A stretch of DNA of 64,000 nucleotides from Lycorma delicatula. Its lineage: Eukaryota; Arthropoda; Insecta; Hemiptera; Fulgoridae. Position numbers and translations under genes: made by a program. This document shows, one piece after another, positions 34,640 to 48,003 of this stretch. The notes beneath the pieces were generated by a model, which was given only the letters and a program-made list of their open reading frames with translations, was not told the DNA's origin and made no database searches. How positions within the stretch are numbered: position 1 is the first letter of the stretch; the number at the start of each line of letters is the position of its first letter. The stretch is from positions 122,029,324 through 122,093,323 of the forward strand of contig NC_134460.1 of assembly GCF_047948215.1 (NCBI RefSeq), given 5' to 3'.

Positions 34640-34830
34640 CCACTAATATACATATACATACCTATTTATATAGCCTATGACACTCCTGTTAATGTAAGGA
34701 TTCCAACGGGTCATACCCGTGGAATTATATCTAAATGGTTCAGTCGTTGAGCTGCTACGGTGGAACATTCATACTCGTACACTCTAAATACATTAACACT
34801 TCTTTATGGGCAGTCGTGTAATAAAAAATT
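34640..34830 (+). repeat. Unclassified repeat W, forward copy
   Basis: GCCTATGACACTCCTGTTAA, TTCCAACGGGTCATACCCGT, GGTTCAGTCGTTGAGCTGCT, ACGGTGGAACATTC, CACTCTAAATACATTAACAC, TTTATGGGCAGTCGTGTAA. The last four match the reverse copy at 18700-18835 in the same order. Confidence 0.65.
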
Positions 34831-36109
34831 AACGCGAGGTACAGGACCCATGAGGGTTATATCTCCATGCTCCCTTAATAAATTTTGACAAAAATTAAAT
34901 CATATTAATTTATATAAGTAATCGTGCCTATCTCATTGAAATTAGTCCACCCAGAATGGAGATATCAATAAAAAAACAGGCCAGGAATTTTTCAGTACTA
35001 AAGTTGTGTTTTCTGGTTATAGGGTTCATGAAACGTCAAGATCTGAAAAAAAATAATTGAATAATTGATTCGATTATGTACTTTCCTTTATATAATTTGT
35101 AGCTGTACAATGTAACTACATCTAGCCGGGAAAATAAAGATAAGTCAAATTTATAAAACTTATGTTTTACAGGGCGTACGTATTCGTACCTAACCTAACC
35201 CCTTCAGAACGATATTTGTCCCTTGAAAAAAAAATAAATAGGTAAGATGGCAAAACAAAAAATAAATTTGTAGGATATATTTTTTTTAAAGTTGGGATGC
35301 AACTTTAAAAACATTTAATTATTCACTGATTCAGTAAAATAAATAACATTCCTTATTTAGTTTATATTTCATAATATTTTATTATAATCTTTAAGTTTCT
35401 ATTTTATGCATATGACGTTGTTGTATTAATTATACATTGATATTATGAAACATCGTGAGTCTCTGATGGCTGGTACTAGCTGAACAATAGAAAATTAGAT
35501 GCATTGTTTTATATAAAATATTAGCTGTTATCAGAGCCACCTGAATATAGACAAATTCAATTAATTTATAATGAATTAGAAGACTAGATAGTTGTAGTTC
35601 TATTTTATTTTTACAACATAGAAGGAGAAAAGGAAGTATGAATCTTAACATTATCCTTCAAATCTCTGATAAGTCTTTAAATTTCCTCCAACCCCTGATC
35701 GATCCGTATGATGTGACTGATTATCTTGTGCAGCTTTGTTGTTGCAAGTCGGGAAAAGACTTGCATCGTAAGTCGGTGCTATTGTTCCAGAACTAAGTAT
35801 ATGCAAATATTTTCATCCCTAAATAATCAGATCTAGATGTATCTTTACTTAGAACCTAATAACATTACAATAACTAAGAGACAGCGTTTAGAAGCCGTTA
35901 GCATTCCAACTGTTAATCCTTCGTACGGGAAGTCAAGTGTCGATCTTCAACAATATATTGACACGTTTTGTCATCCGACACGATTTGTTTAGAAGAAAAA
36001 TAATAAATAATCAACGCCAGCAAATACTACTGAAGATAAATTAGCAAATATTACCGAAGATAAGTTCTTCGGTGAAAGTGCACAGTAATAAAGTATTTTT
36101 TTGAAATTC
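34831..36109. other. AT-rich sequence, one small hairpin repeat
   Basis: 35088-35140 carries the TACTTTCC ... GGGAAAAT hairpin related to repeat Z (10975). The rest is unassigned. Confidence 0.4.
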
Positions 36110-36775
36110 CGAGAATTATGGTTAAAATGGATTTCATAAGAAAGCTACCTATATATATTTACTTTCTTGTGGACACGATAACTGCCGTAATTTTGCGCCA
36201 ATCACTTTCAAATTGATACATAAAATATAACGACCCAAAATCTAGGTGGCGTTCGTTAATGGGAAAAATAGGACCATGGGGGTGGAAATGGGGTGGCTTT
36301 TTCGAAAAAACAAAATATCGCTATAATCTTCTTATTCAGTAAAGTACCGAGTTTGTTTCTTTCAGTAAAGTTCCTACTATTCTATGGATAAGGGCCTAAA
36401 ACGTAGGTAAATAGTTTTTTGATATCACTATTGACCTAAGGGGTGAAAATATGAGGTTTCGAAGACAAAAAAAAAATCATACCTCCCTTAATAGGTACAA
36501 TATAGAATCGGTTTAAAGTGTACGTAAAGGAATGACCAAAATGTAAGAAGATGGAATTGTAAGATGGAGCTTGTCGTATGCTAAACATGTGAAACATTTT
36601 TTCACATACAATCACTTCGTATTGTGTAAATTTGAAGTTTTTCTTAACTTTACGATGGAAATCTTTTTTATCCACTACTTAGCACCGCTGAAATCTACCT
36701 TCCGGGATGCCGAAAAGGGGTTTTTTAAATTCGGCCTTGAAAGGAATGAAGAAAGATGAAAATTTTTTAACAATG
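36110..36775 (-). repeat. Repeat X, reverse copy
   Basis: The reverse complement follows the copy at 425 from CGGAAGGTAGATTTCAGCGG and GATTTCCATCGTAAAGTTAA through ATTAAGGGAGG and GAATAGTAGGAACTTTACTG to GTAGCTTTCTTATGAAATC. It lacks a ~100-base stretch near the X end present in the other two copies (the AACTTTTGA ... GACGGTGG part). Confidence 0.75.
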
Positions 36776-38315
36776 ATTGCAAATTTTCTCCATTTTCAAC
36801 TACACTAAACGAGATATTTACTAGATTTAGGCTTGCAAACACTCTTCAAATAAATATCTAAAAACACCATTTTTAGGTTTTTGAATTTCGTTTTTTTAAG
36901 GTGTGCGACACTGTATGGCGCGGTAGCTTAACCAATACAGCCACTGCCACAGTAACTGCTTGTGCGACGCGACTGGCTGAACCTGCCTCCGGTTACAAAC
37001 TAAAAAAAAAAAACATAAAATAAAATATAAAATTGACCGCAATGTATACCATATATATTTATCATGGAATCAATTATAACAGGAATTTTTTTTAATGAAA
37101 CTGGTTGATCCCTAATTTTGTTATACTATTCGTTTCTTCTTTTCTTTACCATTTAAGAAAAAAATGATGTGAACACCACATGACTTCCATGTCAGCCTAC
37201 TAAATTACATATACATAGTTTTTGCTGCACTTCATTTAAACTTATTAATGAATCTCTAACAAATTATCTTACATTTAAATTTTAATTGTTTAAACTATAA
37301 ACGTACGTAGAATTTTAAAATATTTTCCTTAAATCTTTTTAAATACCAGAATTTGATTTAATTTCTTAACGAAATTATTAAACGTTGATATTGAACTAGC
37401 GTGAAAACGTATCTTTTTAAAATTATTTCCCGTAATTCCTATAATTGATTCCGGTTGTTGCTAAATGACGGTTTAGCAATGGAAAAAATATACAATCTAT
37501 TTTAGATGTAGGAGAAAATAATATAGAAATAATTTTGAAGGTTGACACAATATAAAAACACCCCTTCTTAGTCGTAGTAAATTAGTCCTCATTTGTCAAC
37601 CAATTTATTAGTTACTTCTCTACAAATAAATTTGACATTTGACCTGAGGTCTACTGCCGCCTTACATAACTTATAATAAATAGCTTTACTGAATTTTTTT
37701 TTGCTCTTATAACATCTTATTTTTCTAGGTGTTAATTTTCAAACATTTACTTAATTGAAAGTAATATATCACGAACAAAATGTTATTTTCAACAAATATT
37801 TTTCTAGATATAACCATTTTTTTTTTTTAATGTAACAGAAATTACGTACACTGAGCTGTCATAACTATAATTTATTTAAATGTTTTTTCGAATGAAAAAA
37901 GAAGATGAATTCAAAAATAAAATTCGTCCCATAGATGAAATATGTAATTTTTTTGTGCGTTTTAAATTTTGCTTCTACAGCTGTAGAAGAAAAATCAAAA
38001 AAGTCTGAGTATATTTATTAATTGAGTTTATTTGAAATGACATATTTTTATTCCACTTCTATGCGTAATAATTAAGATTTCAAGACATCGACCCTCCTCC
38101 CAATTTTACCCCCAAGATTATATCACAATCATACATGCTTGTGTTTATGAATGTGCAATCTCGTCATAAAGAATGGCCAGTTATCGTAAAAAAAATATAA
38201 AAAAAAACAATATCCATTTTATCAAACAAGACAACAGGATTCTTTTCGTATAACAACATAGTATTTTACCTTATGCAAAAGGGTCGATTATGCTTCTGTT
38301 CCGTATAAATACGAG
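36776..38315. other. AT-rich sequence with a repeat Y end fragment
   Basis: 37150-37210 (ACACCACATGACTTCCATGT then CAGCCTACTAAATTACATAT) matches the left end of the repeat Y copy at 48030. 36900-36995 is a GC-balanced patch (TGGCGCGGTAGCTTAACC) without a relative. The rest is unassigned. Confidence 0.45.
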
Positions 38316-38650
38316 GGTTTCATCACTTTGAGCCGCAATCCAAACTTCCAGTTGTAAAATTGAAACGTCCGACTAAAGAAAAATTCAAAATCTACGCATC
38401 AGCCGATATAATGATGTTTTTGGACCACTACAAAGGTATGGAAATTATTTAGAAGAACAACGTACAACCAACAGCTACTGTTATTGTGATTCTTCTGCAT
38501 GATAACGCCCGCTCATACAGCTCGACTTCACGGGAAGCTATTCATAAATCGGGTCTGGAGGTGTTGCCGCATCCGCCTTACACGTCCTGGTACTTTTTCG
38601 TTTCTCCTCCCTCAAAATAGAAGGATATATTAATAACCAGGTAGGTGAAA
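38316..38650 (+). pseudogene. Mariner transposase relic
   Basis: One frame reads GFHHFEPQSK (region after the first catalytic Asp), then KEKFKIYASA. After a stop, a second piece reads VILLHDNARSYSSTSREAIH and KSGLEVLPHPPYTSWYFFV. The HDN aspartate is kept. The third is gone, as PPYSPDLAPSD has collapsed to PPYTSWY. The amino-terminal region, both inverted ends and the start are missing. It is related in sequence to the 6425 and 62574 copies but clearly distinct. Confidence 0.7.
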
Positions 38651-38714
38651 TAACTGCTAATCCGATATAACTATTTGAATTACCATTTTTATAACCATTT
38701 ATATTTATTTATTT

Positions 38715-38900
38715 TATAAATATAATCTAACCAAACTTAACTAACGCTCGCTTCGTTCGTTAACCTTGACCAATTAACCTTTTAAGTATTTAAACAATAA
38801 ATTCAGTAATTATTGCGATTATTTAAATAATCAAAACAGTACTGTTAGTTGAAGGTAGCGAGCGTACGTTACGTTTGGTTAACTTAATCTATAATTATAA
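38715..38900. repeat. Diverged relative of the hairpin MITE
   Basis: The left arm 38715-38740 is identical to the left arm at 23295 (TAATCTAACCAAACTTAA). The right arm near 38870-38899 (CGTTTGGTTAACTTAATC) is diverged. The loop is longer and contains GCTCGCTTCGTTCGTTAACC and GTAGCGAGCGTACGTTACG. Confidence 0.6.
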
Positions 38901-38997
38901 GCAATAATGGTTAGATTTTTAATGTTAAATATGTTACGGAGAATGTTTAAAATTACCGGTATAAAACAGTATGTTGGTGTGTTATTGGGTTAATTTT

Positions 38998-39225
38998 CCA
39001 ACCTGGTTATTTTTAATATCAATATTGAGTTATTTCCAGGAGGAAAACTTGCAAACTTTTGGGTTATTGTTAATATCAATATTTCCTGCTATTTGGAGTT
39101 TGGTAGCTTGGTAATGGTTATATCGGGTTATTGGGTTATTGCACCGACCTGGTTATTGTTAATATCAGTATTTCCTGCTATTTTGACTTATTTTCAGGTG
39201 AAAAACTTGCAAACATTTGGGTGGG
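38998..39225. repeat. Imperfect tandem repeat
   Basis: A unit of roughly 90-110 bases built on GGTTATTGTTAATATCAATA, TTTCCTGCTATTT, TTATTTCCAGG and AAAACTTGCAAAC(A/T)TTTGGG occurs about two and a half times with variation. It is open for 65 codons on the plus strand, only because of the repeat. Confidence 0.6.
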
Positions 39226-40606
39226 GAGAAACGAAAAATTACCCAGGTTTGATCTCGCACCATAGATTTTCTCTTTTTTTGGTCCTTTAAAAAGTTTGTT
39301 ATGTGGCACCAGCTTTGGCAACAATGAACCGATTAAGAATGCAGAATAAGAATCTATCAGACACTTGACATGAATAGTTCTTTCTTTACTACTGGAATAT
39401 GAAAGCTCATAAGAAAATGTTTAAATTCAGCTGGGAATTATGTCGAAAAATAATGTTAGTTTTATTGGCATTGAATAAATAATAATTTGCGTAGTCATTA
39501 ATCACTTGTCCCTTTAATTATCGAATGACCTTGTACAATTAAAAAGATATTCTTTTGAAAAATTGTTTAAATTTAAACTAAGATGATTATATTCAGCCCT
39601 AAGGCGACATCATGTATTGTATGTACAATGAGCATTATTAATCTCGGAGAAAACAATTCAGACACTTCTACCTTGGATTATCTATATGCATAACTCAAGA
39701 AAAAATGTGATGCATTCAATGGAAGTACTTTTCTATGGAAAAACAATGTATTATAATACTGTTTCCGTTGAGTAAGAGAAATATTGTCTATCAATTCCTT
39801 TTTTAAAATTGCTCATTATTCACTTTTCGAGACATCAATTTCATTCATTTCAATTTCAGCATCATTCAGTATTTATTAGTTAAATTATTTACTTATTTAT
39901 TGCTTATATTTCTCATGTAATATTGTAACAAATATTTATATATTGTCAAATTATTACTGTTCATAAAAAGCAACTACAAATTTTTGTTTGTAATGGTAAT
40001 ACTGATATATGGAAATCATATAATATCCAAACAAAAAAAATTAAATCATCAGAAGTATATAAAAAAATATATGTAATAGTAAAAACAATTAATTGATAAA
40101 TTAAAGACATAAAACAAAATAAAATAGATCATATTTATTTAGAAAAATTATTCTAAAATAATCAGCAATTTTACTCTATATAAAATAAAAACATAATACA
40201 GATAATTATAAGGGATATTCATTAAAATAAAACAGACAGTAAAACGTTTTTTTTTTCAAAAATGAAAGATTAAAGATTATGTACATAATGATGTTTCTGT
40301 TTTTATATTGATTTAAAATAATAAATTTCTTGTATAATGAAAAAAAGTTTCAAGTTAATGGCTTAATGAGATCTTGCTTCAGTTTTGGAATTTTAATTGG
40401 TTTCAAATCACAACTGAAATCACCTGAATTTTCAATAGTACTGAAAAAAAAAAACTTATTTTCTTTAGTAATGAAAGTTATGCTAAGAAATATGTATAGT
40501 TAGTCATTTCAAATTAGGAAGCCTGGAAAATTTGAACTTACAAGGGAAATAACTAAAATATTATACTCGGCTATATAAAAATCTAACCTCACTATAAACT
40601 TGTAAG

Positions 40607-40687
<81 letters not shown>

Positions 40688-41079
40688 ATATTTTTTTTTT
40701 AATGAGGAAGAGTAGAAATTTTCAGCCAATCTGATGATACTTGGAATGGTGTATAATTTATGTAAGAATTTGGTGGACCCTAAAATATATTATTGCGCAT
40801 AATATTATTTATATGTTATTAAGCAAAATATTGTTTATACATTATTATACAGCTCGGTTCCATAACCTAACTGATTTCATGAAACACAAGTTGTTCAAGA
40901 ATAATGATTCTCAAAAATAACAAGAATCCAGTGCCAGGCATACTGGGGAAAATGAAGTGATTGCCTTTTTCATATTGTTAATTTTGTTATTGTTGCACAT
41001 CAAAATTGTAAACTCTCTAAAATGACATGATACACCTTACAAGCAGTACACTTATTCTTTTTATGACGAGGACTGATAG
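39226..41079. other. AT-rich sequence with a (TA)n run
   Basis: 40610-40679 is about 35 TA dinucleotides followed by TGTGTG. No gene is recognised. It lies 3' of the last seen exon of the unidentified minus-strand gene, so further exons could hide here. Confidence 0.4.
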
Positions 41080-42100
41080 TATAATGTATATAATTTTTAA
41101 TAGAGCAAACAACTAACACTAGTATTCTATTTTAATGATTTACACCCATCACAACCATAAGTAAGACTTTAAATTATATAGTTAAACAAACATACTTATT
41201 AACAACAAAGTCAAACTCACTAAAATATATTGGCACAGTTATGTTGATGACACCATATTATTTTACCCAAGTGATGCAGGAAAATATGAAAAGTTATTAA
41301 GATCCATATATAAAATAAACTGAAATTAAATTTTACAAATGTAAACAAAGTTGACAGTTAATTTTTTCTTTTTATCAATAAAAAACCCCCAAAATCACAT
41401 TTTCAAATTATACAAAACCAACAATAATGAATGCACTTGTTTACAAACATTAAATCTCTTAACTTTACATAAAGTATTGCTTTGGAGGTATGATCCATAG
41501 ACTATTTACACATCCTTATCCTGAAGATCACACCTAACAAATGGATTAGTTGTATTCATTTAATCAGTTTTACACAAAACAAAGAAAATTCATCATACTA
41601 ACATACACAAATAAAGGCTCAGAGAAAATAGCTCACAAATTTAAACAGCTGGATATAGTGTTGTCAGAAAAAAAAGAAGAAATGAAACAAATCATTACAT
41701 AGAAAACAGTATGACAAACAAGCATAATGGACCTTGAGTATGTAAACTGAACTATTATAGTTGCATAGAGTTCTACAATGGACAAATAAGATGTAATTTG
41801 ATCAAAAATATAATGAATGTTTAAAAGTTCTCAAAAGAAATAAAGGTATCATTTGCCAACTGTTTGATAAAAGCTAATTATACATATTTATCCATAACAA
41901 CCACTTGACACTCAACACATATTCAAACAATCTTTGGCAAAAAGAATAGCCACTTATTTACTTATTGTTATTAATAATTGGTTAATGATACTAAACAATA
42001 ACTACATACACCTATTTCAAACAAGAGAACAGAACTATTTTACATTAACTCAACATAGGGCAATGCGTCTATTGTCATTTTTAGCAAATTTTTGAACCAT
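41080..42100 (+). pseudogene. Second Penelope-like element relic
   Basis: At 41222 one frame reads KIYWHSYVDDTILFYPSDAG with the RT catalytic YVDD at 41240-41251, followed by YEKLLRSIYKIN. After shifts come SHFKLYKTNNNEC-type debris, TYTNKGSEKIAHKFKQLDIV near 41605-41665, and a GIY-YIG-like stretch near 41760-41900 (CIEFYNGQIRCNLIK, FANCLIKANYTY). The order RT palm, thumb, GIY-YIG is that of PLE proteins. Many stops make it dead. It differs from the copy at 29106 in sequence and in the part retained. Confidence 0.65.
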
Positions 42101-43259
42101 TTAAAAAATCTTCCAATCAATTTATTTAAAATACAGTAAAAAATATTTTCTTTTACACAACAATATAAAGTCTGACAATGAATATTTAAATAACACTAAT
42201 TAAAAAAAAAGAAATCCCTGAAGTTTCTAATCACTGTTCAACATATATATTAAATTGTGTTCAAATAATTTTCATTAATATCAATAATTTTCATTTACAT
42301 TAGTATTGTAATATTAGTTTCGTAATTATATGTTATATTTAGTATGCTCAAATACTGATATTATTTCATGTATTTTTATTTTAAATACAAATAATTAATG
42401 TGGACATTAAATCACATCTATTTTTTATTTTATAATTGTTTATTATTTTATGATACTCCGATCAACATTTTATAACAGCCTCCTTTGATCTATCCAGGCA
42501 AATATTGGGGCAGTTCTTTTTTTATGCATATATGAAGATAAATTGATGAAAATTTGTAAAAATGTTCTTCTTATGGTGTAAGTGCACACTAAGAAAGGAT
42601 TTTTTGAAATTCTGAGTTTAAAGGGTTTAAATGGAGTAACAATGAAATTTACTGGTTTTGAATTTCCTCATTTAAAAATGTAGATACCAATCTGATTTTT
42701 CACAAAGATCGGAAGGTATGAAAAAGTACTGGGAGGGCCACAAGGCCCAAACAGTCCCATTGAAGAGACTTGGATAATGGACTACTAAAGTGACCCTATG
42801 CAGTCATAAAAGATAATAATAATAATAGTAATAATAGATAAATCAAGAATGAGTAAGTAAATGGAATGCTACTTCATGAATCAGCATCACAAAATATGCA
42901 ATTAATTATGAAATAGAAAATAGAGTTGGCTTATCTCTTACTCATATTTGCATGAAACCAGCAATGGTAGGAGGTACCTGCTTACATATGATTTTATCAC
43001 ACAAAAAAGGAAATATAATGCAGACATCTCAGTTTGACTGTTATAATGCAACTTATCTTCTTAAACGATGATATGTCATAGATGTCAAATTTCAAAATAT
43101 TAATAAAAACTGAAATTGTGACTAATTTTTATTTGGTGAACAAATTTAGAGATTTGAATGATGAAATAATGATTGTTTTAGATAAGTAATTAAATCTGTA
43201 TTTGAAATAAATGTGTTGAAGTTAATTGTATGAATACATGAAAGGATAACAAAACATAC
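42101..43259. other. Unassigned, probably intron or 3' region of the minus-strand gene
   Basis: The donor of the exon ending at 43260 opens into this stretch on the minus strand. I did not find a convincing next exon (it must begin by completing a codon after two bases). Confidence 0.4.
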
Positions 43260-44038
43260 CTATTAGCTTTACGTCCTCTCTTTTGTGGTGTAGAATTAAA
43301 TTTAGTATTCTTTCCATTTGGTTCTAAATATCGTTGACTTTCAAATGTAAAAAGTGAGTTTGGAAATGCTTGATTAAAAAGTGAAGTCGATGATAAACAT
43401 TGCTGATATGGGTCGTATACAGATGATGCTTCAAAAAGTGTTCCAGAATTTTCTTGTAATTGATAAAGCGAACCATTCATATCTACTATTGGCTCTGATA
43501 AATTAATAAATGCTGCTGCTGGATCAATCATTCGATTAAATCTTTCAGTTTCCTTAAGTGATGTTGAATACAAATTAAAATTTTCATTGTTAATAATAAA
43601 TTTATTATTACAATTATCTTCATATAAATTTTTAATACTTTCAAGTTCATCTTTTAAAAAGAAATTTACTAATTGTTTAACAATTATTTTTTTACTAGGT
43701 TTTTGTGTAAAAATATCACTAACAATCGGTGTTATTTCTGAATGGGGTTCTAAAATATAATCATAGCCTAATAATTTTCCAGTTAATAAATTGACAACAT
43801 TTCTAAAAGCACCCAAATTTTCTTTATCATCATAGTTTTCATCACCAAGAAGTTTTAAAGAAATGCCAGACATTATTTCATCACTGAATAACTTTACACT
43901 GTATATTGTTTCTTTATCGATGTATGTTTTTATAAAATCCTTCAGTTTATTCAAAAAAGGTAATGACCTTTTTAAATATTCATATTGTCTAAAGCAAATA
44001 TCAGCTGTTGATAATCGTACAAATAATTCTCCAGTGAT
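43260..44038 (-). CDS. Unidentified gene, exon 4 (largest)
   Basis: Open throughout on the minus strand: 259 codons plus two bases. It begins after a good acceptor (TAATTTCAG|ATCACTGG) with ITGELFVRLSTADICFRQYE, and the middle contains NLLTGKLLGYDYILEPHSE and KKIIVKQLVNFFLKDELES. It ends TPQKRGRKANR at a consensus donor (AATAG|GTATGT). Composition is acidic and polar with a basic, AT-hook-like or nuclear-signal-like RGRK near the end; no enzyme motif is seen. The absence of stops over 779 bases in AT-rich DNA, both splice sites and the phase agreement with upstream exons argue for a real host gene. I do not recognise the family. More exons should follow to the left. Confidence 0.75.
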
Positions 44039-45533
44039 CTGAAATTAAAATGAACTGTTAATTTAATAACAAATAATTTCATTTTAAAAAATACAATTAA
44101 AATTTAATCTGCATAGAGTATAACTTTTAAATTTCTGTTTTTATTTCTTTTTATGTATGGGTTTGACTTTAGTTTTCAAGACGGAACATATCCGTCTTGA
44201 AAATCTTGAGTGCAGTTCCTTCAAAACTTAGTAACAGAGTCTTTTAGTTTCTTGATACTCACAAATTCATGCATTTTAAAATAAAAAATGTTTAATAGCA
44301 CACTAGTACAGAATTGCTTTAAACAATATCTTCAGCTTAATGAAAATAAGTTTTTTCTCTAACTGTAGGTTTTTAAAGGGTATTTTATATCCGTACACAT
44401 TGCAAGACATAACAAGCTACAGATATAAATGGATAATATGCAGATCTGTAATTTGGTATGTTTTTTTCTTTTTTAGTAGTACTGACTGCTTTGTTCATTA
44501 TGCCACTAATAACAGCAACAGCATGTATAGAGAAACATTTAACTGTGATAAATTTTTAACTTTGGAACTGGTAATATTTAGTTTATTTAGTCAATTTTAA
44601 CTTTTGTTCACACTTTCAACTTTGAAAATGCTAGTCTCCTAGACTTTATAATATGGTACAGTCACCACATCATTAAGAGATACTGTTTTCTCTGTTATCC
44701 AGAATCCTTTGATTATTTTGATATGTTTCAATGAGATTGTTAAAAAATGTTGACTATAGAAAGTTTTTATGGTTATCCTTGTTTAACATTACATCTTATT
44801 TTTTTAATGTAGAATTTTATTAAGTCAGAACATTTCAGTTTTAATAAGTCAGAAGATGACAGTATAAATTGAAGATCACAGTTAAAAGTGCTTTGATGAT
44901 AGTAAAAGTATTGCATTTATAAAGCTTAAATTCTTTTATTTTATACTAAAAGAAATTAATAATTTTATATAATCTTCACCTATGAATGGCAACAAGACAA
45001 ACTTTTTTTAAAAATATTTTTACAAGTAAGGACGTCCCAGAGATTTGACTGCATACTAGTCAGAAAGGGATTTTTCATATAATGCAAGATATTCATTTTA
45101 TATTCCCACTTACAAGCTTAAAGCTTAAAAAAATTGAAGTATCATTTAATTTAGTATCTTTACTTTTCATGAACCAATAATGGTTCAAGTTTAAGATCAA
45201 ATAGCAGCCAACAACAATTGCTTAACTCATGTTTCTGAATGAAAGGGGGGGGAAAGACTACTGGTATTTTGTTGCAATATCATTATATTTTCTATAAATT
45301 ATTATGAGTTTAATGATATGTTAATTAATAGCAAAATAATAAAAAGAATGAGCGTTTGCGTTATTATAAAAAGTTGATTAAAGTCTATGGTAGAAAATAT
45401 AGGAGGGGAAAGGTGCCGGCCAATGTAGGTAGATAAGAAAGTCGTAACATCATTTGATATTCCAAAATTGTCATGTTTATAGAACTACACAAGAACATAT
45501 GAACAGAGTTCTATTTCACTTTCCATAAAGTAT
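44039..45533. other. Intron sequence of the unidentified gene
   Basis: Between exons 3 and 4. AT-rich. A near-perfect short hairpin (TTCAAGACGGA / TCCGTCTTGAA, about 44175-44202) is the only structure noticed. Confidence 0.55.
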
Positions 45534-48003
45534 TTTTTTTTGTCTTCAGTCATTTGACTGGTTTGATGTAGCTCTCCAACATTCCCTATCTAGTACTAGT
45601 CGTTTCATTTCGGTATACCCCCTACATCCTACATCCCTAACAATTTTTTTTACATATTCTAAACGTTGCTTGCCTATACAATGGTTTCCTTCTACCTGTC
45701 CCTCCAATATTAAAGCGACTATTCCAGGATGCGTTAATATGTGGCCTATAAGTCTCTCTTCTTTTAGCTATATTTTTCCAAATGCTTCTTTCTTCATCTA
45801 TTTGCCGCAACACTTCTTCATTTGTCACTTTATCCACCCATCTGATTTTTTACATTCTCCTGTAACACCACATTTCAAAAGCTTCTATCTTTTCTTCTCA
45901 GGTACTCCAATCGTCCATATAAAGCGATGCTCCAAACATATACTTTCAAAAATTTTTCCTGACATTTAAATTAATTTTTGATGTAAACAAATTATATTTC
46001 TTACTGAAGGCTCGTTTCGCTTGTGCTATTCGGCATTTTATATCGCTCCTGCTTCGTCCATCTTTAGTAATTCTACTTCCCAAATAACAAAATTCTTCTA
46101 CCTCCATAATCTTTTCTCCTCCTATTTTCACATTCAGTCATCCATCTTTGTTATTTCTACTACATTTCATTACTTTTGTTTTGTTCTTGTTTATTTTCAT
46201 GCGGTAGTTCTTGCGTAGGATTTCATCCATGTCATTCATTGTTTCTTCTAAATCCTTTTTACTCTCAGCTAGAATTACTATATCATCAGCAAATCGTTAC
46301 GTCTTTATCTTTTCACCTTGTACTGTTACTCCAAATCTAAATTGTTCTTTAACATCATTAACTGCTAGTTCTATGTAAAGATTAAAAAGTAACAGAGATA
46401 GGGAACATCCTTGTTGGACTCCCTTTCTTATTATGGCTTCTTTCTTATGTTCTTCAATTATTACTGTTGCTGTTTGGTTGCAGTAAATGTTAGCAATTGT
46501 TCTTCTATCTTTGTATTTGAACCCTAATTCTTTTAAAATGCTGAACATTTTATTCCAGTCTACGTTATCGAATGCCTTTTCTAGGTGTATAAATGCCAAA
46601 TATGTTGGTTTGTTTTTCTTTAGGGCTCAAATGTGCCCAGCTCCAATATGTCCTTTGATATCCAAGGTACCAGTTCTCTTTGTTCCGCCTAAGTTCGCTT
46701 CTGCTGATCTAAGAATTTCCTTTTTAACATTCTCCCATTCTTCTTCTACATTTTCTACTTTATCTTTTTTATTCAGACCTCTTGCGATGTCCTCCTCAAA
46801 AATCTTCTTTACCTCCTCTTCATCAAGCTTCTCTAAATTCCACCGATTTCTCTGACACCTTTTCTTCGGGTTTTTAAACACCAATCAACATTTCATTATC
46901 ATTAAATTATGGTCGCTATCAATATCTGCTCCAGGGTAAGTTTTGCAATCGACGAATTGATTTCTAAATCTTTGCTTAACCATGATATAATCTATCTGAT
47001 ACCTTGCAGTATCGCCTGGCTTTTTCCAAGTGTATATTCTTCTATTATGATTTTTAAATTGGGTGTTGGCAATTACTTAATTGTACTTCGTGCAAAACTC
47101 TATAAGTTGGTCCCTTCTTTCATTCCTTTTGCCCAGCACGTATTCACCCATTATATATCTTTTGCCTTTTCCAATGCTTGCATTCCAATCTCCAACTATT
47201 ATTAAATTTTCATCTCCTATAATGTGTTTAATTACTTCATCAATTTCTTCATATACACACTCTACCTCATCGTCATCATGGGCGCTTGTAGGCATATAGA
47301 CGTTAACAATCATTGTTGGTTTAGGTTTTGATTTTATCCTTATTACAATGATTCTATCGCTACGCATTTTGAAATGCTCTGCTCTCTTCCCTTCTCTTCT
47401 TGTTCATTACGAAACCTACTCCTGCCTGCTCATTATTTGAAGCTGAGTTAATTATTCTAAAATCACCTGACAAAAAGTCATTTTCCTCTTCCCACCGAAC
47501 CTTGCTAATTCCTACTACATCTACATTTATCCTATCCATTTCCCTCTTTAAATTTTCTAACCTAGCAACCTTTTTTAGACTTCTAACATTCCATGCTCTG
47601 ACTTGTAGAATGTTATGTTTTAATTTTCTGGTGACCCCTTCCTTAGTAGTCCCTACCTGGAGATCCGAACGGGGGACTAGTTTACCTCTGGAATATTTTA
47701 CCAAGGAAGGCGCTTCCATCATTGCTATATGAAAATGTAGAGAGCTACATTTCTTGGAAAAAAAGCAGCTGTAGTTTTCCATTACTTTCAGCTGCGCAGT
47801 GATGTTGATATGGCCGTTTGTCATCCTGACTTACGCCCTTAACAACTACTGAAAAAGCTGCTGCCTTCTTTCAGGAATCATTCCTTAGTCTGGCTCTCAA
47901 CAGATACCTCTCCGATATGGTTGCACCTTCAGTCCAGCTACTCTGTATCACTGAGCACTCAAGCCCCTCACCAACGGCAAGGTCTCATGATTCATAGAGG
48001 GAG
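45534..48003 (-). mobile_element. Non-LTR retrotransposon (LINE), full 5' end, internal deletion, with target duplication
   Basis: Flanked by the identical 11-mer CCATAAAGTAT at 45523-45533 and 48004-48014; the A-tail (T run at 45534 on the plus strand) lies at the 3' end, as target-primed reverse transcription predicts. The minus strand first encodes an APE-type endonuclease: VRAWNVRSLKKVARLENLKR (47650), VVGISKVRWEEENDFLSGDF, NVYMPTSAHDDDEVECV, GDWNASIGKGKR. After the deletion come RT parts: AFIHLEKAFDNVDWNKMFSI (46599), VQQGCSLSLLLFNLYIELAV, then EVEEFCYLGSRITKDGRSRS. The FADD catalytic box is disrupted near 46290. Compared with 59957-62341, about 0.8 kb between endonuclease and RT is missing near 46625. 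Frameshifts throughout make it dead. Confidence 0.9.

Noticed and set aside
46487..46855. A 122-codon plus-strand frame
   Set aside because: Antisense of the LINE, whose minus-strand RT and endonuclease motifs are unambiguous.
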